DNA of 33,558 nucleotides from Candidatus Omnitrophota bacterium (GCA_021108075.1 JAIORP010000058.1:1-33558), one strand, 5' to 3'. Positions 1-7,993 are shown, counted from the stretch's first letter. Made by a program: numbers and translations. The notes: generated by a model not told the origin, from the sequence alone.

Positions 1-20
1 TACACTTGGGCATTTGCCAG

Positions 21-62
21 AGCCTCTGGCTACCCACAGATTTTATTAACGAGGCTTTTTTA
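21..62 (+). terminator. Possible weak terminator of an upstream gene
   Basis: AGCCTC (21-26) can pair with GAGGCT (51-56), which runs directly into a T-rich tract. The loop is long (24 bases) and the stem is only 6 bp, so this is a weak candidate. It would end a gene lying to the left of the window. Confidence 0.25.
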
Positions 63-65
63 ATA

Positions 66-182
66 ATACCCATTACGTAAATACTCGCACGAATAGCGAG
101 ACCAAATTCGATTTTGCTTTTTTCGACGATTTAGCGAGGATATCAGAATTGAAATAGAACAATTCATTAATGGCTTTGGTAT
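66..182 (-). repeat. Dispersed palindromic element, copy 1 (reverse orientation)
   Basis: The right part (from about 108) matches the family closely: the inner arm, the GACGATTTAGCG-type loop, then GAATTGAAATAGAACAATTC and an end of the form ATTAATGGCTTTGGTAT. The left end is degenerate (ATACCCATTACG instead of ATACCAATTCC). It lies 24 bp before the AsmA-like gene, so it sits in that gene's upstream region. Orientation is assigned relative to copy 5 (12553-12656), taken as forward. Confidence 0.8.
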
Positions 183-206
183 AACCGGGAAGATGAGGGT
201 CTTGAA

Positions 207-1172
207 ATGAAAAGGGTTTTGCTGATTTTTTTTCTGGTGTTGTTGTTCGGTTTGATCGGCATTGTTGTTTTTAAAAATCAGGTCATAAAAGGTTCTGTCG
301 AGGTCGTTGGGTCACAGGTGTTGGGAGCGAAGATTCGTCTCGAATACTTTTCCATGATCTTTTCCAAACAAAAAATTCTTATTAAAGGTCTGACAATTGA
401 TAATCCGAAGGGTTTTCCTCGAGAAGATAAACTGATCGAAATACCTGAAGTTGAAATTGATTTTGATTTGCTGTCTCTGGTCAATAAAAAATTGTATTTC
501 CCGTTCATCCATATCCATATGGCCCAGTTAGTCGTTGTGAAAAATAAAGACGGGATCATGAACGTTGACGCCTTGAAAATATCGCAACGGAAAGAAAATC
601 CGGACGAGCAGGATGACCCGCGATCGTCTTCGGGTGACATCGAGCTGAAAATAGATGAATTATCGTTGAAGGTCGGGAAAGTCGTTATGAAAGATTTTAG
701 CAGGGGCGATAACCCCGTCGTGGAAGCCTTTGATGTTAACTTTGATAAGCGGTATAAGGATGTCAATAGTGTCAATCAGTTAACGGGATTGATTCTTGTG
801 GAGTCCATGAAGGGGACAACGATTCGTGGCGCGAAAATTTATGCGATTGCCATGTTTACCGGTGTTGGTTTTCTGCCGGCCGTAGGCGCGAATGTTTTGT
901 TCTCGGAAGACAGCGCACGGGCCCTGTTTCACGAATCCGTGGATACTGTTTATGAAACGGCGGTCAGCACCATCCGTTCAATGGGGCAATTGAAGAGTGA
1001 GAACAGGGAGAAGGGCGTTGTCAGGGGCAACGTGCAGGGCGCGAGCATTGCCATCAAGATTCGAGAAAAAGAGGGGCAGCCTGAGTTGACTGTTTCCGCC
1101 CGTAAGATGATGTTACCCAAACCGAAGATCGCACAGGGCGTTTTATACGAGATCCAGAACGCGTTAAAATGA
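207..1172 (+). CDS. AsmA-like membrane-anchored protein
   Basis: This 321-residue protein begins with an uncleaved-looking hydrophobic anchor (about residues 4-22), followed by a region typical of AsmA/DUF748-type proteins: a statement of the form 'KILIKGLTIDNPKGF', then 'EIPEVEIDFDLLSL' and 'FPFIHIHMAQLVVVKNKDG'. AsmA-family proteins sit in the inner membrane facing the periplasm and are linked to outer-membrane assembly and lipid transport. This one is short compared with the 600-1000 residues of full AsmA and resembles only the N-terminal beta-rich segment. The C-terminal third is not recognised. A GAGGG sequence lies 7 bp upstream of the ATG. It appears to be a single-gene unit flanked by palindromic elements on both sides. 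The family call is reasonably safe; the precise role is not known. Confidence 0.7.
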   Translation: MKRVLLIFFLVLLFGLIGIVVFKNQVIKGSVEVVGSQVLGAKIRLEYFSMIFSKQKILIKGLTIDNPKGFPREDKLIEIPEVEIDFDLLSLVNKKLYFPFIHIHMAQLVVVKNKDGIMNVDALKISQRKENPDEQDDPRSSSGDIELKIDELSLKVGKVVMKDFSRGDNPVVEAFDVNFDKRYKDVNSVNQLTGLILVESMKGTTIRGAKIYAIAMFTGVGFLPAVGANVLFSEDSARALFHESVDTVYETAVSTIRSMGQLKSENREKGVVRGNVQGASIAIKIREKEGQPELTVSARKMMLPKPKIAQGVLYEIQNALK

Positions 1173-1250
1173 TTTCCGGGAACAACCCTGTTTATAATAA
1201 TAGAAATAAATGTAAGTATAACTGGTAAAGTTCGACATACTTGTTAAGTT

Positions 1251-1364
1251 ATAACAGATCCATTAATGGATTGTTCTATTTCAATTCTGACATTCTCGCC
1301 TTAGCGTCGAGAATGTCAGTAAAGTTATTTATTGGATTTGGTCATTATTTGATGGAATTGGTAT
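1251..1364 (+). repeat. Dispersed palindromic element, copy 2 with a perfect inner stem
   Basis: The ends match the family (ATAACAGATCCATTAATGG at the left, GATGGAATTGGTAT at the right). The inner hairpin is perfect: CTGACATTCTCG (1287-1298) pairs with CGAGAATGTCAG (1308-1319) around the 9-base loop CCTTAGCGT. In most copies the same stem carries two mismatches, so this copy has paired changes on both arms. It lies between the AsmA-like gene and the superoxide reductase gene, 43 bp before the latter's start. Confidence 0.9.
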
Positions 1365-1407
1365 TATTTAACGTAAGGGGTATGATCATTAACGAAGGAG
1401 GACATTA

Positions 1408-1803
1408 ATGACGTCTATCAAGGATTTGTATCAAAGTGGTGATTGGAAAGCAGAAAAGCATGTTCCAACAATTGTTGCCCCTGATAAAGCGGCTAAGGGA
1501 GAGGTTTTTTCTATTGAAGTTAGCGTCGGCAAGGAAATAGCGCATCCCAATACGTCGGTTCATCATATTGGTTGGATTGAGGTGTATTTCTTTCCGGAGG
1601 GTGAAAAGTTTCCGATCCAAATTAGCCGATGTGAATTTACCTCTCACGGAGCTTCAGCCCAGGGATCTGACACCAGCACGATCTATTCCGTTCCGGCAGC
1701 GAATATTTTTTTTAAGACAGAAAAATCCGGAACGATTTTAGCTTCCTCCTATTGCAATATCCATGGTTTGTGGGAAGGGTCACAAGCCATTACGATAGAA
1801 TAA
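1408..1803 (+). CDS. Superoxide reductase, class II (neelaredoxin-type)
   Basis: The protein (131 aa) should reduce superoxide to hydrogen peroxide without making oxygen, using a mononuclear Fe(His)4(Cys) centre in the cytoplasm. The active-site signature is complete: E16-K17-H18 near the N-terminus, H46 and H52 in the HPNTSVHHIGW motif, and C116 with H119 in the SSYCNIHGLW motif. The desulforedoxin-like N-terminal cysteine domain of two-domain desulfoferrodoxins is absent, which places it in the one-iron class. The start is supported by AAGGAGG at 1395-1401, six bases before the ATG. The ferritin gene follows after 28 bp, so the two are probably co-transcribed and together limit superoxide and free ferrous iron. 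No rubredoxin electron donor is seen in the window. Confidence 0.95.
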   Translation: MTSIKDLYQSGDWKAEKHVPTIVAPDKAAKGEVFSIEVSVGKEIAHPNTSVHHIGWIEVYFFPEGEKFPIQISRCEFTSHGASAQGSDTSTIYSVPAANIFFKTEKSGTILASSYCNIHGLWEGSQAITIE

Positions 1804-1831
1804 CATCAATATAAAATAGAAAGGTTTAAAC

Positions 1832-2317
1832 ATGGACAAGAAATTATTGAAGCAATTAAACGATCAAATCAACAAAGAAATGGACTCGATGTACGTGTAT
1901 TTCGCCATGGCTGCTTATCTTGAAGCCAATAATTGGCCTGGCTTCGGGGCCTGGATGCAAAAGCAGTCGACGGAAGAGATGGGGCATGTTATGAAAATTT
2001 ATAGATTCATAAATGATCGCGGGGATCAGGTCGTTTTAGACTCGATTGAAAAGCCGGCAGCAACGTATAAATCGGTTAAGGACGTTTTTCAAAAGGCATT
2101 GGCCCATGAGAAGAAAATAACCGTCAGTATTAATAAATTGGTTGACGCTGCCCGGGCCTCTGACGATAAGGCGACGGAAATTTTTCTGCAATGGTTTGTA
2201 ACGGAACAAGTTGAAGAAGAGAAATCCGTTGGGGATGTCCTGACCGCTTTGGAAATGGTCAAAGACGCCCCGGGCGCACTCATTATGCTTGACCATCAAC
2301 TGGGCGCCAGACAATAA
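1832..2317 (+). CDS. ftnA: Non-haem ferritin (FtnA type)
   Basis: This 161-residue four-helix-bundle protein oxidises Fe(II) and stores iron in a 24-subunit cage. Ferroxidase-centre residues are present at the positions expected for bacterial FtnA: E16, Y23, E49, H52, E93, Q126 and E129/E130. The haem-binding methionine of bacterioferritin is not apparent. GAAAGG lies 8 bp upstream of the ATG. It follows the superoxide reductase gene closely, so the peroxide made by that enzyme and the ferrous iron that would feed Fenton chemistry can be handled together. Length and motifs match the family throughout; there is no sign of truncation. Confidence 0.95.
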   Translation: MDKKLLKQLNDQINKEMDSMYVYFAMAAYLEANNWPGFGAWMQKQSTEEMGHVMKIYRFINDRGDQVVLDSIEKPAATYKSVKDVFQKALAHEKKITVSINKLVDAARASDDKATEIFLQWFVTEQVEEEKSVGDVLTALEMVKDAPGALIMLDHQLGARQ

Positions 2318-2413
2318 CAATCGTGGTATGATGATGTTTTTAAAAAAGGTTGTAGGTTTGACATATTGGGGGAGAATCCAGAGGGTTCAACGGAAAGGCA
2401 AGCCTAAAGATGA

Positions 2414-2457
2414 CCATTTTTTAAGAACGCGCCTTCCTGGAAAAAATGGTTTTCTTT
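2414..2457 (+). terminator. A/T-rich hairpin followed by T-rich tract
   Basis: CCATTTTTT (2414-2422) pairs perfectly with AAAAAATGG (2441-2449) around an 18-base loop, and TTTTCTTT follows. It lies about 100 bp after the ferritin stop and before the YedK gene. The stem is mostly A-T, so termination strength is uncertain. Confidence 0.35.
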
Positions 2458-2555
2458 GGAGTGAAATTCTTCTATAATTGTTTTTTGCGACATTCTTCTT
2501 GCTTCCGCTGCTATTTGGATGAAGAACCCATAATATGAACCTTAAAACTTTTTTT

Positions 2556-3215
2556 ATGTGTGGTCGTTTCGCTTTTACAAAAAAAGATATTCTCAAAAGC
2601 CGCTTTCAAATTGATCAGCTGCCGGACGAGTTGCAGATTAGCTATAATATTGCTCCTGGGCAGAAGATTCCGGTCATTTTAAATGTCATGCCCGAGGATC
2701 TGAGCTTAGTATACTGGGGGCTTATTCCGCATTGGGCTAAAGACGAAAAGATTGGTTATAAAATGATTAACGCGCGGGCTGAAACGATCGGAGAGAAACC
2801 TTCTTTTCGAGGGCCGATTCGGCGTCAGCGTTGTTTGATCCTGGCAGATGCTTTTTATGAGTGGAAGAAGACCGAAACAGCAAAAATTCCGCACCGCGTC
2901 CTCCTTAAGGATGAAGATGTTTTTGCGATGGCCGGGATCTGGGACCATTGGCGCTCAGGGGAAAAACACGTGACCAGTTGTTCGATTATCACAACGGCCA
3001 GCAACAGCCTCATGAGGCCGATTCATGACCGTATGCCGGTTATTTTGCCAAGAGAGGCGGAACGGAAATGGTTGTCAGATATTCCTTTCGAGGAGGTTCA
3101 GAAGCTCCTTAAACCATATGATCCGAAGGGCTTAAGGGTTTATGCCATCAGTTCACTGGTTAATTCGCCGCGGAATAATCATGCAGGTATTATCAAGCCT
3201 GTAAATATTGAATAG
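2556..3215 (+). CDS. yedK: SOS response-associated peptidase (YedK/HMCES family)
   Basis: SRAP proteins crosslink covalently, through their N-terminal cysteine, to abasic sites in single-stranded DNA and so protect the DNA from breakage. I place the start at the second ATG of the reading frame because the family requires cysteine at position 2 (MCGRF) after removal of the methionine; an upstream ATG at 2535 would bury it. All key residues are visible in the 219-residue product: C2, N72 in INARAET, E102 in the AFYEWKK motif, and H157 in PIHDRMP. No clear ribosome-binding site precedes either ATG. The next gene is a UmuD-like protein, which supports a DNA-damage context, although the 104 bp between them leaves room for a separate promoter. 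Confidence 0.95.
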   Translation: MCGRFAFTKKDILKSRFQIDQLPDELQISYNIAPGQKIPVILNVMPEDLSLVYWGLIPHWAKDEKIGYKMINARAETIGEKPSFRGPIRRQRCLILADAFYEWKKTETAKIPHRVLLKDEDVFAMAGIWDHWRSGEKHVTSCSIITTASNSLMRPIHDRMPVILPREAERKWLSDIPFEEVQKLLKPYDPKGLRVYAISSLVNSPRNNHAGIIKPVNIE

Positions 3216-3267
3216 TCTAAAGGTGCCCATTCTTCAATGCGGTATTATTTTTAAGAAAACCGAATAC

Positions 3268-3302
3268 ATTGGCCGGGTGTTTTTTTTTGTGCGTAGGCCA
3301 AT
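3268..3302. other. Inverted repeat between the SRAP and UmuD-like genes
   Basis: ATTGGCC (3268-3274) and GGCCAAT (3296-3302) form a perfect 7 bp inverted repeat separated by 21 bases that include a run of nine T residues. It lies 17 bp before the UmuD-like start codon. It could be a terminator for the SRAP gene, an operator or chance; I do not recognise a canonical LexA box. Confidence 0.3.
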
Positions 3303-3319
3303 AGACTGTCAGGGTGTTT

Positions 3320-3775
3320 ATGAAAAGAGATAGCCAGCTAAAGAATGATGTTGTGGTTGTGGACATCTACCGCTGTGATCCCGCAACGAAACATAAATTG
3401 CCGTTGTATTTATCAAAGATCCGGGCCGGATTTCCTTCTCCTGCGGATGACTACGTTGACAAGAAATTGGATTTAAATGAGTATGTTGTCAAACATCCGG
3501 CAGCTACTTTTTTTGTGAAGGTTAAAGGGGATTCCATGATCAATGCCGGAATTTTACCCGGCAGCATTCTGGTGGTGGACCGGTCGCTGGAAGCGCAGAG
3601 CAATAAAATTGTTGTCGCGGTGCTGGACGGCGAATTTACTGTCAAGCGGCTTAAGAAATCCCGCAATAAAATTGTTCTTTTATCAGAAAATTCGAATTAC
3701 GACCCGATTGAAATCACCCCGGACCGGGACTTTGCTATCTGGGGGGTCGTCACCCACGTGTTTCATTCCTTGTGA
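3320..3775 (+). CDS. umuD: UmuD-like self-cleaving protein (S24 peptidase family)
   Basis: The 151-residue product has the UmuD layout: a short N-terminal arm with no LexA-like winged helix, a predicted cleavage site at A36-G37 (RAGFPSPADDY), and the S24 catalytic dyad S72 (GDSM motif) and K109 (in EFTVKR). In UmuD, RecA-bound DNA triggers self-cleavage and the product forms DNA polymerase V with UmuC. The start used here is the ATG preceded by AGGG at 3311-3314; a GTG two codons upstream is an alternative. No umuC or other Y-family polymerase gene lies next to it or elsewhere in the window, so its partner must be encoded elsewhere or it acts differently. It lies just after a YedK-type gene, another SOS-linked function. 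Confidence 0.9.
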   Translation: MKRDSQLKNDVVVVDIYRCDPATKHKLPLYLSKIRAGFPSPADDYVDKKLDLNEYVVKHPAATFFVKVKGDSMINAGILPGSILVVDRSLEAQSNKIVVAVLDGEFTVKRLKKSRNKIVLLSENSNYDPIEITPDRDFAIWGVVTHVFHSL

Positions 3776-3846
3776 TGGGGGTCTTCTTTTAAAAAATCAT
3801 TTTACGCTTAGAGCCCTGGCTCAGCACGAAATAAATTTTTATCGCT

Positions 3847-3888
3847 ATCATTCGAGAACGCGGCGGGAATGATCGCTTAAACTTTTTT
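3847..3888 (+). terminator. Possible terminator after the UmuD-like gene
   Basis: ATCATTC (3847-3853) pairs with GAATGAT (3867-3873); a six-T run follows at 3883-3888. The gap of nine bases between stem and T-run makes this a weak candidate. Confidence 0.3.
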
Positions 3889-3948
3889 GATAAACAATAG
3901 GGAATAATTCGTGACGCAACTGTTTGAAAATTTTTCAGAAGGAACCGG

Positions 3949-4938
3949 ATGAGAAGGAGGATCATTATTCAATTCATCATGAGATGTCGCCCGATAATAC
4001 TGCTGATCTTATTGTTGACTGTCTTCCATCGCATACCCCAGGAGCAGAAAGATATTGTTATAAGCAAAAAAATTGAGTATGGGACTTATGGCTTACCTTT
4101 CACAAGAATGCCTCCCAAGACAAAAAAACGAATTATTTTTTTGGGCAATTCAGTCCTCCAGACAACCGATGTTATTACCAGAATAGAGGCACTCAAAGAA
4201 GAATATCCAGCTATTGATTTTGAAATAGGAAATTTTTCTATGTGCGGTTCTTCAATCGCTGATTATATCCTTATGTACAATTATATAAAAAAATATAACC
4301 CTGACTTGATTATCGCGCATGTTATGCCTGTGACTTTCGGATATGACCTCCCGCTATTTCGAACGGAAGCCAAAAAACTTATCTTTCTTCCTGAGATGAA
4401 GGAGATTTGGGCACATGAAATATTTGATTTATATTCGCGAGATGAATTGGTTGAAAGCTTTTTATATTCTTTTTTTCCTGTCTTCAGAAAACACATAATC
4501 ATCAGAGTACAATGTAAGAATATGATCAATAAGTTCACCCTGAAAATAGGGGCTTTTCCCATCATGAGTTTCTTCCCCTATACGTTAAATACCGCTGGCG
4601 ATTGGATGAAATCTAACAGAATGACTTCTTTTAATCAAGTTCGTCCTAAGGAGCAACCCGTTTTATCGGGTCTATTGCTCTTTTTTCTCAATCAGATATC
4701 AGAGCATCATCAGAAATTCGTCTTTGTTGAACAGGAAAACAATCTGATGAGTCTGCCTATTAGCGACAATTTTTCGAAGATAATCGAAAAATATGATGAG
4801 ATTTTTTATTATGATTTTAGCCATTACTACAAAAAAAATCACTACGTCGACAGCATTCATCCGGCCTCCTCAGAGGAAAAAAGTCAAATGGCTTTGAGAT
4901 TGTATAATATTATTATCAAACATCTTCAAAATAACTAA
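3949..4938 (+). CDS. SGNH/GDSL-hydrolase-like protein paired with an MBOAT acyltransferase
   Basis: The 329-residue protein starts with a basic N-terminus and one hydrophobic segment (about residues 14-26), so it is probably membrane-anchored with the rest outside the cytoplasm. SGNH blocks can be seen: GNSVLQ (block I, nucleophile Ser), GNFSMCGSS (block II), and DSIHPASSE near the C-terminus carrying the Asp-x-x-His pair. Proteins of this fold next to MBOAT genes (as with AlgJ/AlgX and PatB) transfer acyl groups to, or remove them from, extracellular polysaccharide. The stop codon overlaps the next start by one base (TAATG), strong evidence for translational coupling with the MBOAT gene. AAGGA precedes the ATG at a normal distance. 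The polysaccharide substrate cannot be told from sequence. Confidence 0.7.
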   Translation: MRRRIIIQFIMRCRPIILLILLLTVFHRIPQEQKDIVISKKIEYGTYGLPFTRMPPKTKKRIIFLGNSVLQTTDVITRIEALKEEYPAIDFEIGNFSMCGSSIADYILMYNYIKKYNPDLIIAHVMPVTFGYDLPLFRTEAKKLIFLPEMKEIWAHEIFDLYSRDELVESFLYSFFPVFRKHIIIRVQCKNMINKFTLKIGAFPIMSFFPYTLNTAGDWMKSNRMTSFNQVRPKEQPVLSGLLLFFLNQISEHHQKFVFVEQENNLMSLPISDNFSKIIEKYDEIFYYDFSHYYKKNHYVDSIHPASSEEKSQMALRLYNIIIKHLQNN

Positions 4939-6362
4939 TGAATTTTAACTCCATTTCTTTTTTGATTTTTATCCTGATTTTTTCCTCAATTTACATATAT
5001 CTAAAAGGAAAATCGCGACTGTATTTTATATTGATTTCCAGTTATTTTTTTTATGGATGGTGGGATTACCGGTATCTGAGTTTAATTGTCCTTTCTACGA
5101 GCATAGACTATTTTGCCGGCCTGCAAATATGCAAAGAAAAGATTGAGTCCAGGAGGAAAGTTTTTCTGTGTATCAGTATCGGCGCCAATCTTTTAATCCT
5201 GTTTATTTTTAAATATTATAATTTTTTTGCTTTTGGTTTTACGAAGGTTTTGAATGCCCTGGGGTTCCACGCCAATCATTCAACCCTGGATGTTCTGTTG
5301 CCGATAGGTATTTCTTTTTATACCTTCCAGTCCATGAGCTATACGATTGATGTCTACAGGAAGAAAATTTCATGTGAAAAGGACTACGTTGTTTTTGCCA
5401 CTTATGTGGCCTTTTTCCCGCAGCTGGTAGCCGGGCCCATTGAGAGGGCTTCGTCATTGCTCCCTCAGTTCAGACCGCTGAAAAATCCGTCGCGCATCCA
5501 GGTCCGTGAGGGTTGTTCATTGATAATCTGGGGATATTTTTTAAAGGTTTTCATAGCCGACAATCTATCTCGTATCGCGGACCACTACTTTTTTGGTGTG
5601 GACTTGAAGTTGTCTTCTTTCGAAGTTTTGGTGGGAGTGTTGGCCTTTACGGTTCAGATCTATGGTGATTTCGCCGGTTATTCCAAAATAGCCAGAGGAA
5701 TATCAAAATTAATGGGCATTGAACTGATGCAAAATTTCAATCATCCTTATTTCGCCCGGAATCCTCCAGATTTCTGGCGGCGGTGGCATATTTCATTGTC
5801 TACCTGGCTAAGGGATTACCTGTATATTTCTCTTGGAGGAAATCGAAAAGGGCTTATCCTGACGATCCGGAATTTAATGATCACAATGTTATTAGGCGGT
5901 TTATGGCATGGAGCCTCGTGGGTCTTTGTTATTTGGGGGTTTTATCATGGAATGCTTTTAATAGGGCACCGTCTCCTCAGCAAGACATTTGCCCGTTTGA
6001 TAAAACCGAATATTTTTACAAAACGATGTTCTCAACTCGTGATGTTTGCCTTGACAGTATACAGCTGGCTGATTTTTCGAAGTACGAACCTGGAACATTT
6101 TTTTTATTTACAAAAATGCCTGTTCTCCCCTGTTTTTTTTCCCAGCGAAAAGAATGAATTTGGCCGTCTTTTGATTTATGCTTTCTGGACGATTGTTTTT
6201 GGTTTTGTCATTTTTCTCGCGGACAGCAGGCAGGAAAAGAATAATTCAGAAGATATGTTTTTGTTTTATAAATGTGAAGATTACGTCCTCACAGCCATCA
6301 TTATTCTGTTGCTCATAATGTTTGGTGGCCGTTCAAACGCGTTTATCTATTTTCAATTTTAA
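4938..6362 (+). CDS. MBOAT-family O-acyltransferase (AlgI-like)
   Basis: This 474-residue polytopic inner-membrane protein belongs to the AlgI/PatA/DltB branch of membrane-bound O-acyltransferases, which move acyl groups (usually acetyl) across the membrane to an exported glycan. Family marks are clear: PIGISFYTFQSMSY near residue 120, FFPQLVAGPIERA, the DFAGYSKIARG segment, NPPDFWRRWHISLSTWLRDY, and the catalytic histidine H324 in GGLWHGASW with a second histidine at H337. Length is typical of AlgI. The gene overlaps the SGNH gene by one base, so the two make one functional unit: the MBOAT protein delivers the acyl group and the SGNH partner probably completes transfer outside. No glycan synthase or alginate genes are nearby. 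Confidence 0.93.
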   Translation: MNFNSISFLIFILIFSSIYIYLKGKSRLYFILISSYFFYGWWDYRYLSLIVLSTSIDYFAGLQICKEKIESRRKVFLCISIGANLLILFIFKYYNFFAFGFTKVLNALGFHANHSTLDVLLPIGISFYTFQSMSYTIDVYRKKISCEKDYVVFATYVAFFPQLVAGPIERASSLLPQFRPLKNPSRIQVREGCSLIIWGYFLKVFIADNLSRIADHYFFGVDLKLSSFEVLVGVLAFTVQIYGDFAGYSKIARGISKLMGIELMQNFNHPYFARNPPDFWRRWHISLSTWLRDYLYISLGGNRKGLILTIRNLMITMLLGGLWHGASWVFVIWGFYHGMLLIGHRLLSKTFARLIKPNIFTKRCSQLVMFALTVYSWLIFRSTNLEHFFYLQKCLFSPVFFPSEKNEFGRLLIYAFWTIVFGFVIFLADSRQEKNNSEDMFLFYKCEDYVLTAIIILLLIMFGGRSNAFIYFQF

Positions 6363-6386
6363 TGGAGTGAATTCCTCTGAGATCTG

Positions 6387-6437
6387 CTCAAGGGTTACCG
6401 CTTGAGGAAGAGTTTGAGAAACCTTTGGTTTCTCAAA
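6387..6437. terminator. Two tandem hairpins between convergent genes
   Basis: The first hairpin is CTCAAG (6387-6392) with CTTGAG (6401-6406). The second is perfect over 11 bp, TTTGAGAAACC (6413-6423) with GGTTTCTCAAA (6427-6437), around a three-base loop. They lie where the plus-strand MBOAT gene and a minus-strand gene converge, so a bidirectional transcription-stop function is likely, although there is no good T-run right after the stem. Confidence 0.5.
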
Positions 6438-6484
6438 TACAGCGTTCCTCCCTGACAACGGGGGCTTTATAGGTGTTAGACGTA

Positions 6485-6904
6485 TTATTGTTTTCTTGTT
6501 AACCCAATAAAAAAACCATATGGATTTGTCAGGGTAATCGTTTCCGTGCAGGGCAATTCCTGGCCCATCATCGCCTGACCACAATATCCACTTTTTGCGC
6601 CTTGAAAGTATGGATTCCCGATGCATATCATCGGTTTTATTTCGGCATTGGAAATGGAATAGAATTCACCAGTTGTCGGACCGTATCCTTTTGTGTTTCC
6701 TTCGATGGACATTTGTTCGCTCGTTTGTGAATCAATCATGGTAATATAAATTTTTTTACCGTCTACTTTTATCCGGGCCGTTCCTCGAGATAGAGTCCAT
6801 TCGTTGAACCATGGGGACGCTATGATATAATTCCAATGTTCCTCCGCAAAAAGAGGAGCTTGAAATAGAAAAAGAACGGTAATCATGAGCAGGAAACATT
6901 TCAT
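6485..6904 (-). CDS. Exported hypothetical protein
   Basis: The 139-residue product has a convincing signal peptide: MKCFLL start, hydrophobic core to about residue 16, and a cleavage-like site after LFA (about residue 20). The mature part is rich in aromatic and beta-forming residues and has two cysteines that could form a disulphide. I do not recognise a family. The start is well supported by GGAGGT placed six bases before the ATG on the minus strand. It is oriented against the MBOAT gene and follows another minus-strand reading frame by 21 bp, so the two may be co-transcribed. Confidence 0.75.
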   Translation of the reverse strand: MKCFLLMITVLFLFQAPLFAEEHWNYIIASPWFNEWTLSRGTARIKVDGKKIYITMIDSQTSEQMSIEGNTKGYGPTTGEFYSISNAEIKPMICIGNPYFQGAKSGYCGQAMMGQELPCTETITLTNPYGFFIGLTRKQ

Positions 6905-6925
6905 ATCAGTACCTCCATTTTTTAT

Positions 6926-7321
6926 CTAACGACTGAATTCACCTGTATTTTGGAGCGTGGCGGAAAATGTCAGGTGGAATAATTTGGTATTATTAAGGCC
7001 CCCTTGCAGGGCTGAGTCTTGATAGTCTTTCCTGAAAGTGTTGGCATGGACCGGCACCTTAATAAAGAAGGCCTTATGATTTCTACACCAAACAGTATAT
7101 ATTTTACTGTGGAATTGCTTTGCACGCAAAACAAATGTATCTGTGTATTTTAGATCAAACAGGCCGTGTCTTGCCTCATCGTAACATGCCTGACGTTTCT
7201 TAAACCCATGAAACCTTTTTGAACGGATATCGTCGTTTGATGTGAACGCGTCTTTTGCTGGTACTGGCTCTCCGATTTTTGTTTGGACCCTTAGGTCACG
7301 CCTGATATATATGAAATCCAT
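6926..7321 (-). CDS. Hypothetical protein, uncertain
   Basis: A 131-codon reading frame lies just upstream of, and on the same strand as, the exported protein gene. The product is basic, lacks a signal peptide and matches nothing I recognise. There is no Shine-Dalgarno sequence before the ATG, and an in-frame stop lies nine codons upstream of it, so no better start exists. It may be a small cytoplasmic protein or a remnant of a longer gene; spacing to the next gene is the main support. Confidence 0.4.
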   Translation of the reverse strand: MDFIYIRRDLRVQTKIGEPVPAKDAFTSNDDIRSKRFHGFKKRQACYDEARHGLFDLKYTDTFVLRAKQFHSKIYTVWCRNHKAFFIKVPVHANTFRKDYQDSALQGGLNNTKLFHLTFSATLQNTGEFSR

Positions 7322-7598
7322 CCGCGGTGGTAAAGCTAAAAACGATCACGTTGATTCTTTAAGAAATTGCCCGGCTGCCTGAAAAGTATGACAAACTTAA
7401 CGCGGCCGGGGCATTGTCGGATCAGTCTGTTTATACTGGTATTCATGTCCGGTACTTTGGGGGGGGGAGACCTCCGTCTATTTGCGCGTGGAGATGGGTT
7501 TTTGGGAAATTTTGAAAATAAGATGCCATAACTCAAATAAAATTATATACTTATAACATAAAATGTGTTAAAAACTATTAAAAGGATTGTGAGAGCTT

Positions 7599-7973
7599 AT
7601 GGGATTATATGATTATTTACCGTTACCACCGGAAAAAAGACACAGCAAAAGGATTACCCACCCGTATATCATCCGTTTCAAGCCCCTGAAGTCGGCTAAT
7701 TGGGATAGTGTGACCTTAATCGATATCAGCCGTACAGGCGCTTGTTTTCATACACGGTATCAATATCAGGCAAACGAAGAGATAGAGTTTAAAATTATTA
7801 ACCCGGAAACGGGTGTGGAGGGGTATTTTGTCTGTTCTGTTGTCCGCAGTCAGAAATCAAAAAAGATGAAAATTTTATTTAAAACAGCGGTCAGAATGAT
7901 TGACGCGGATGAGCCTTCTTTCGCGATTATTGATGATATTGTTCGCATTAATGGTGAGAGGGCAGAGGATTAA
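7599..7973 (+). CDS. PilZ-domain protein (c-di-GMP binding)
   Basis: The 124-residue protein consists of one PilZ domain. The c-di-GMP-binding signature is present: RxxxR as R14-HSK-R18, and the D/NxSxxG motif as D42-I-S44-R-T-G47. PilZ proteins pass on the cyclic-di-GMP signal to partners that control motility, pili or exopolysaccharide. It stands alone, with a palindromic element starting 20 bp after its stop, so its partner is not evident from neighbours; the secretin and MBOAT genes in the same window are the kinds of systems such proteins often regulate, but that is inference. No diguanylate cyclase gene lies in this window. Confidence 0.85.
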   Translation: MGLYDYLPLPPEKRHSKRITHPYIIRFKPLKSANWDSVTLIDISRTGACFHTRYQYQANEEIEFKIINPETGVEGYFVCSVVRSQKSKKMKILFKTAVRMIDADEPSFAIIDDIVRINGERAED

Positions 7974-7993
7974 TTTTATCCATATTGAATTTT

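Noticed and set aside
278..775. Long minus-strand reading frame inside the AsmA-like gene
   Set aside because: It has no start signal and is serine/phenylalanine-rich antisense sequence; the plus-strand gene explains the region.
2289..2477. 62-codon reading frame after ferritin
   Set aside because: It overlaps the ferritin end, has no ribosome-binding site and runs through a hairpin; low-complexity and unlike a family.
3216..3319. LexA box upstream of the UmuD-like gene
   Set aside because: Neither the CTGT-N8-ACAG nor the GAAC-N4-GTTC pattern is present.
7322..7598. Coding remnants between 7322 and 7598
   Set aside because: A 66-codon minus-strand frame and a plus-strand stretch near 7358-7456 both look slightly protein-like, but neither has a start signal and a nine-G run lies inside; not enough support.
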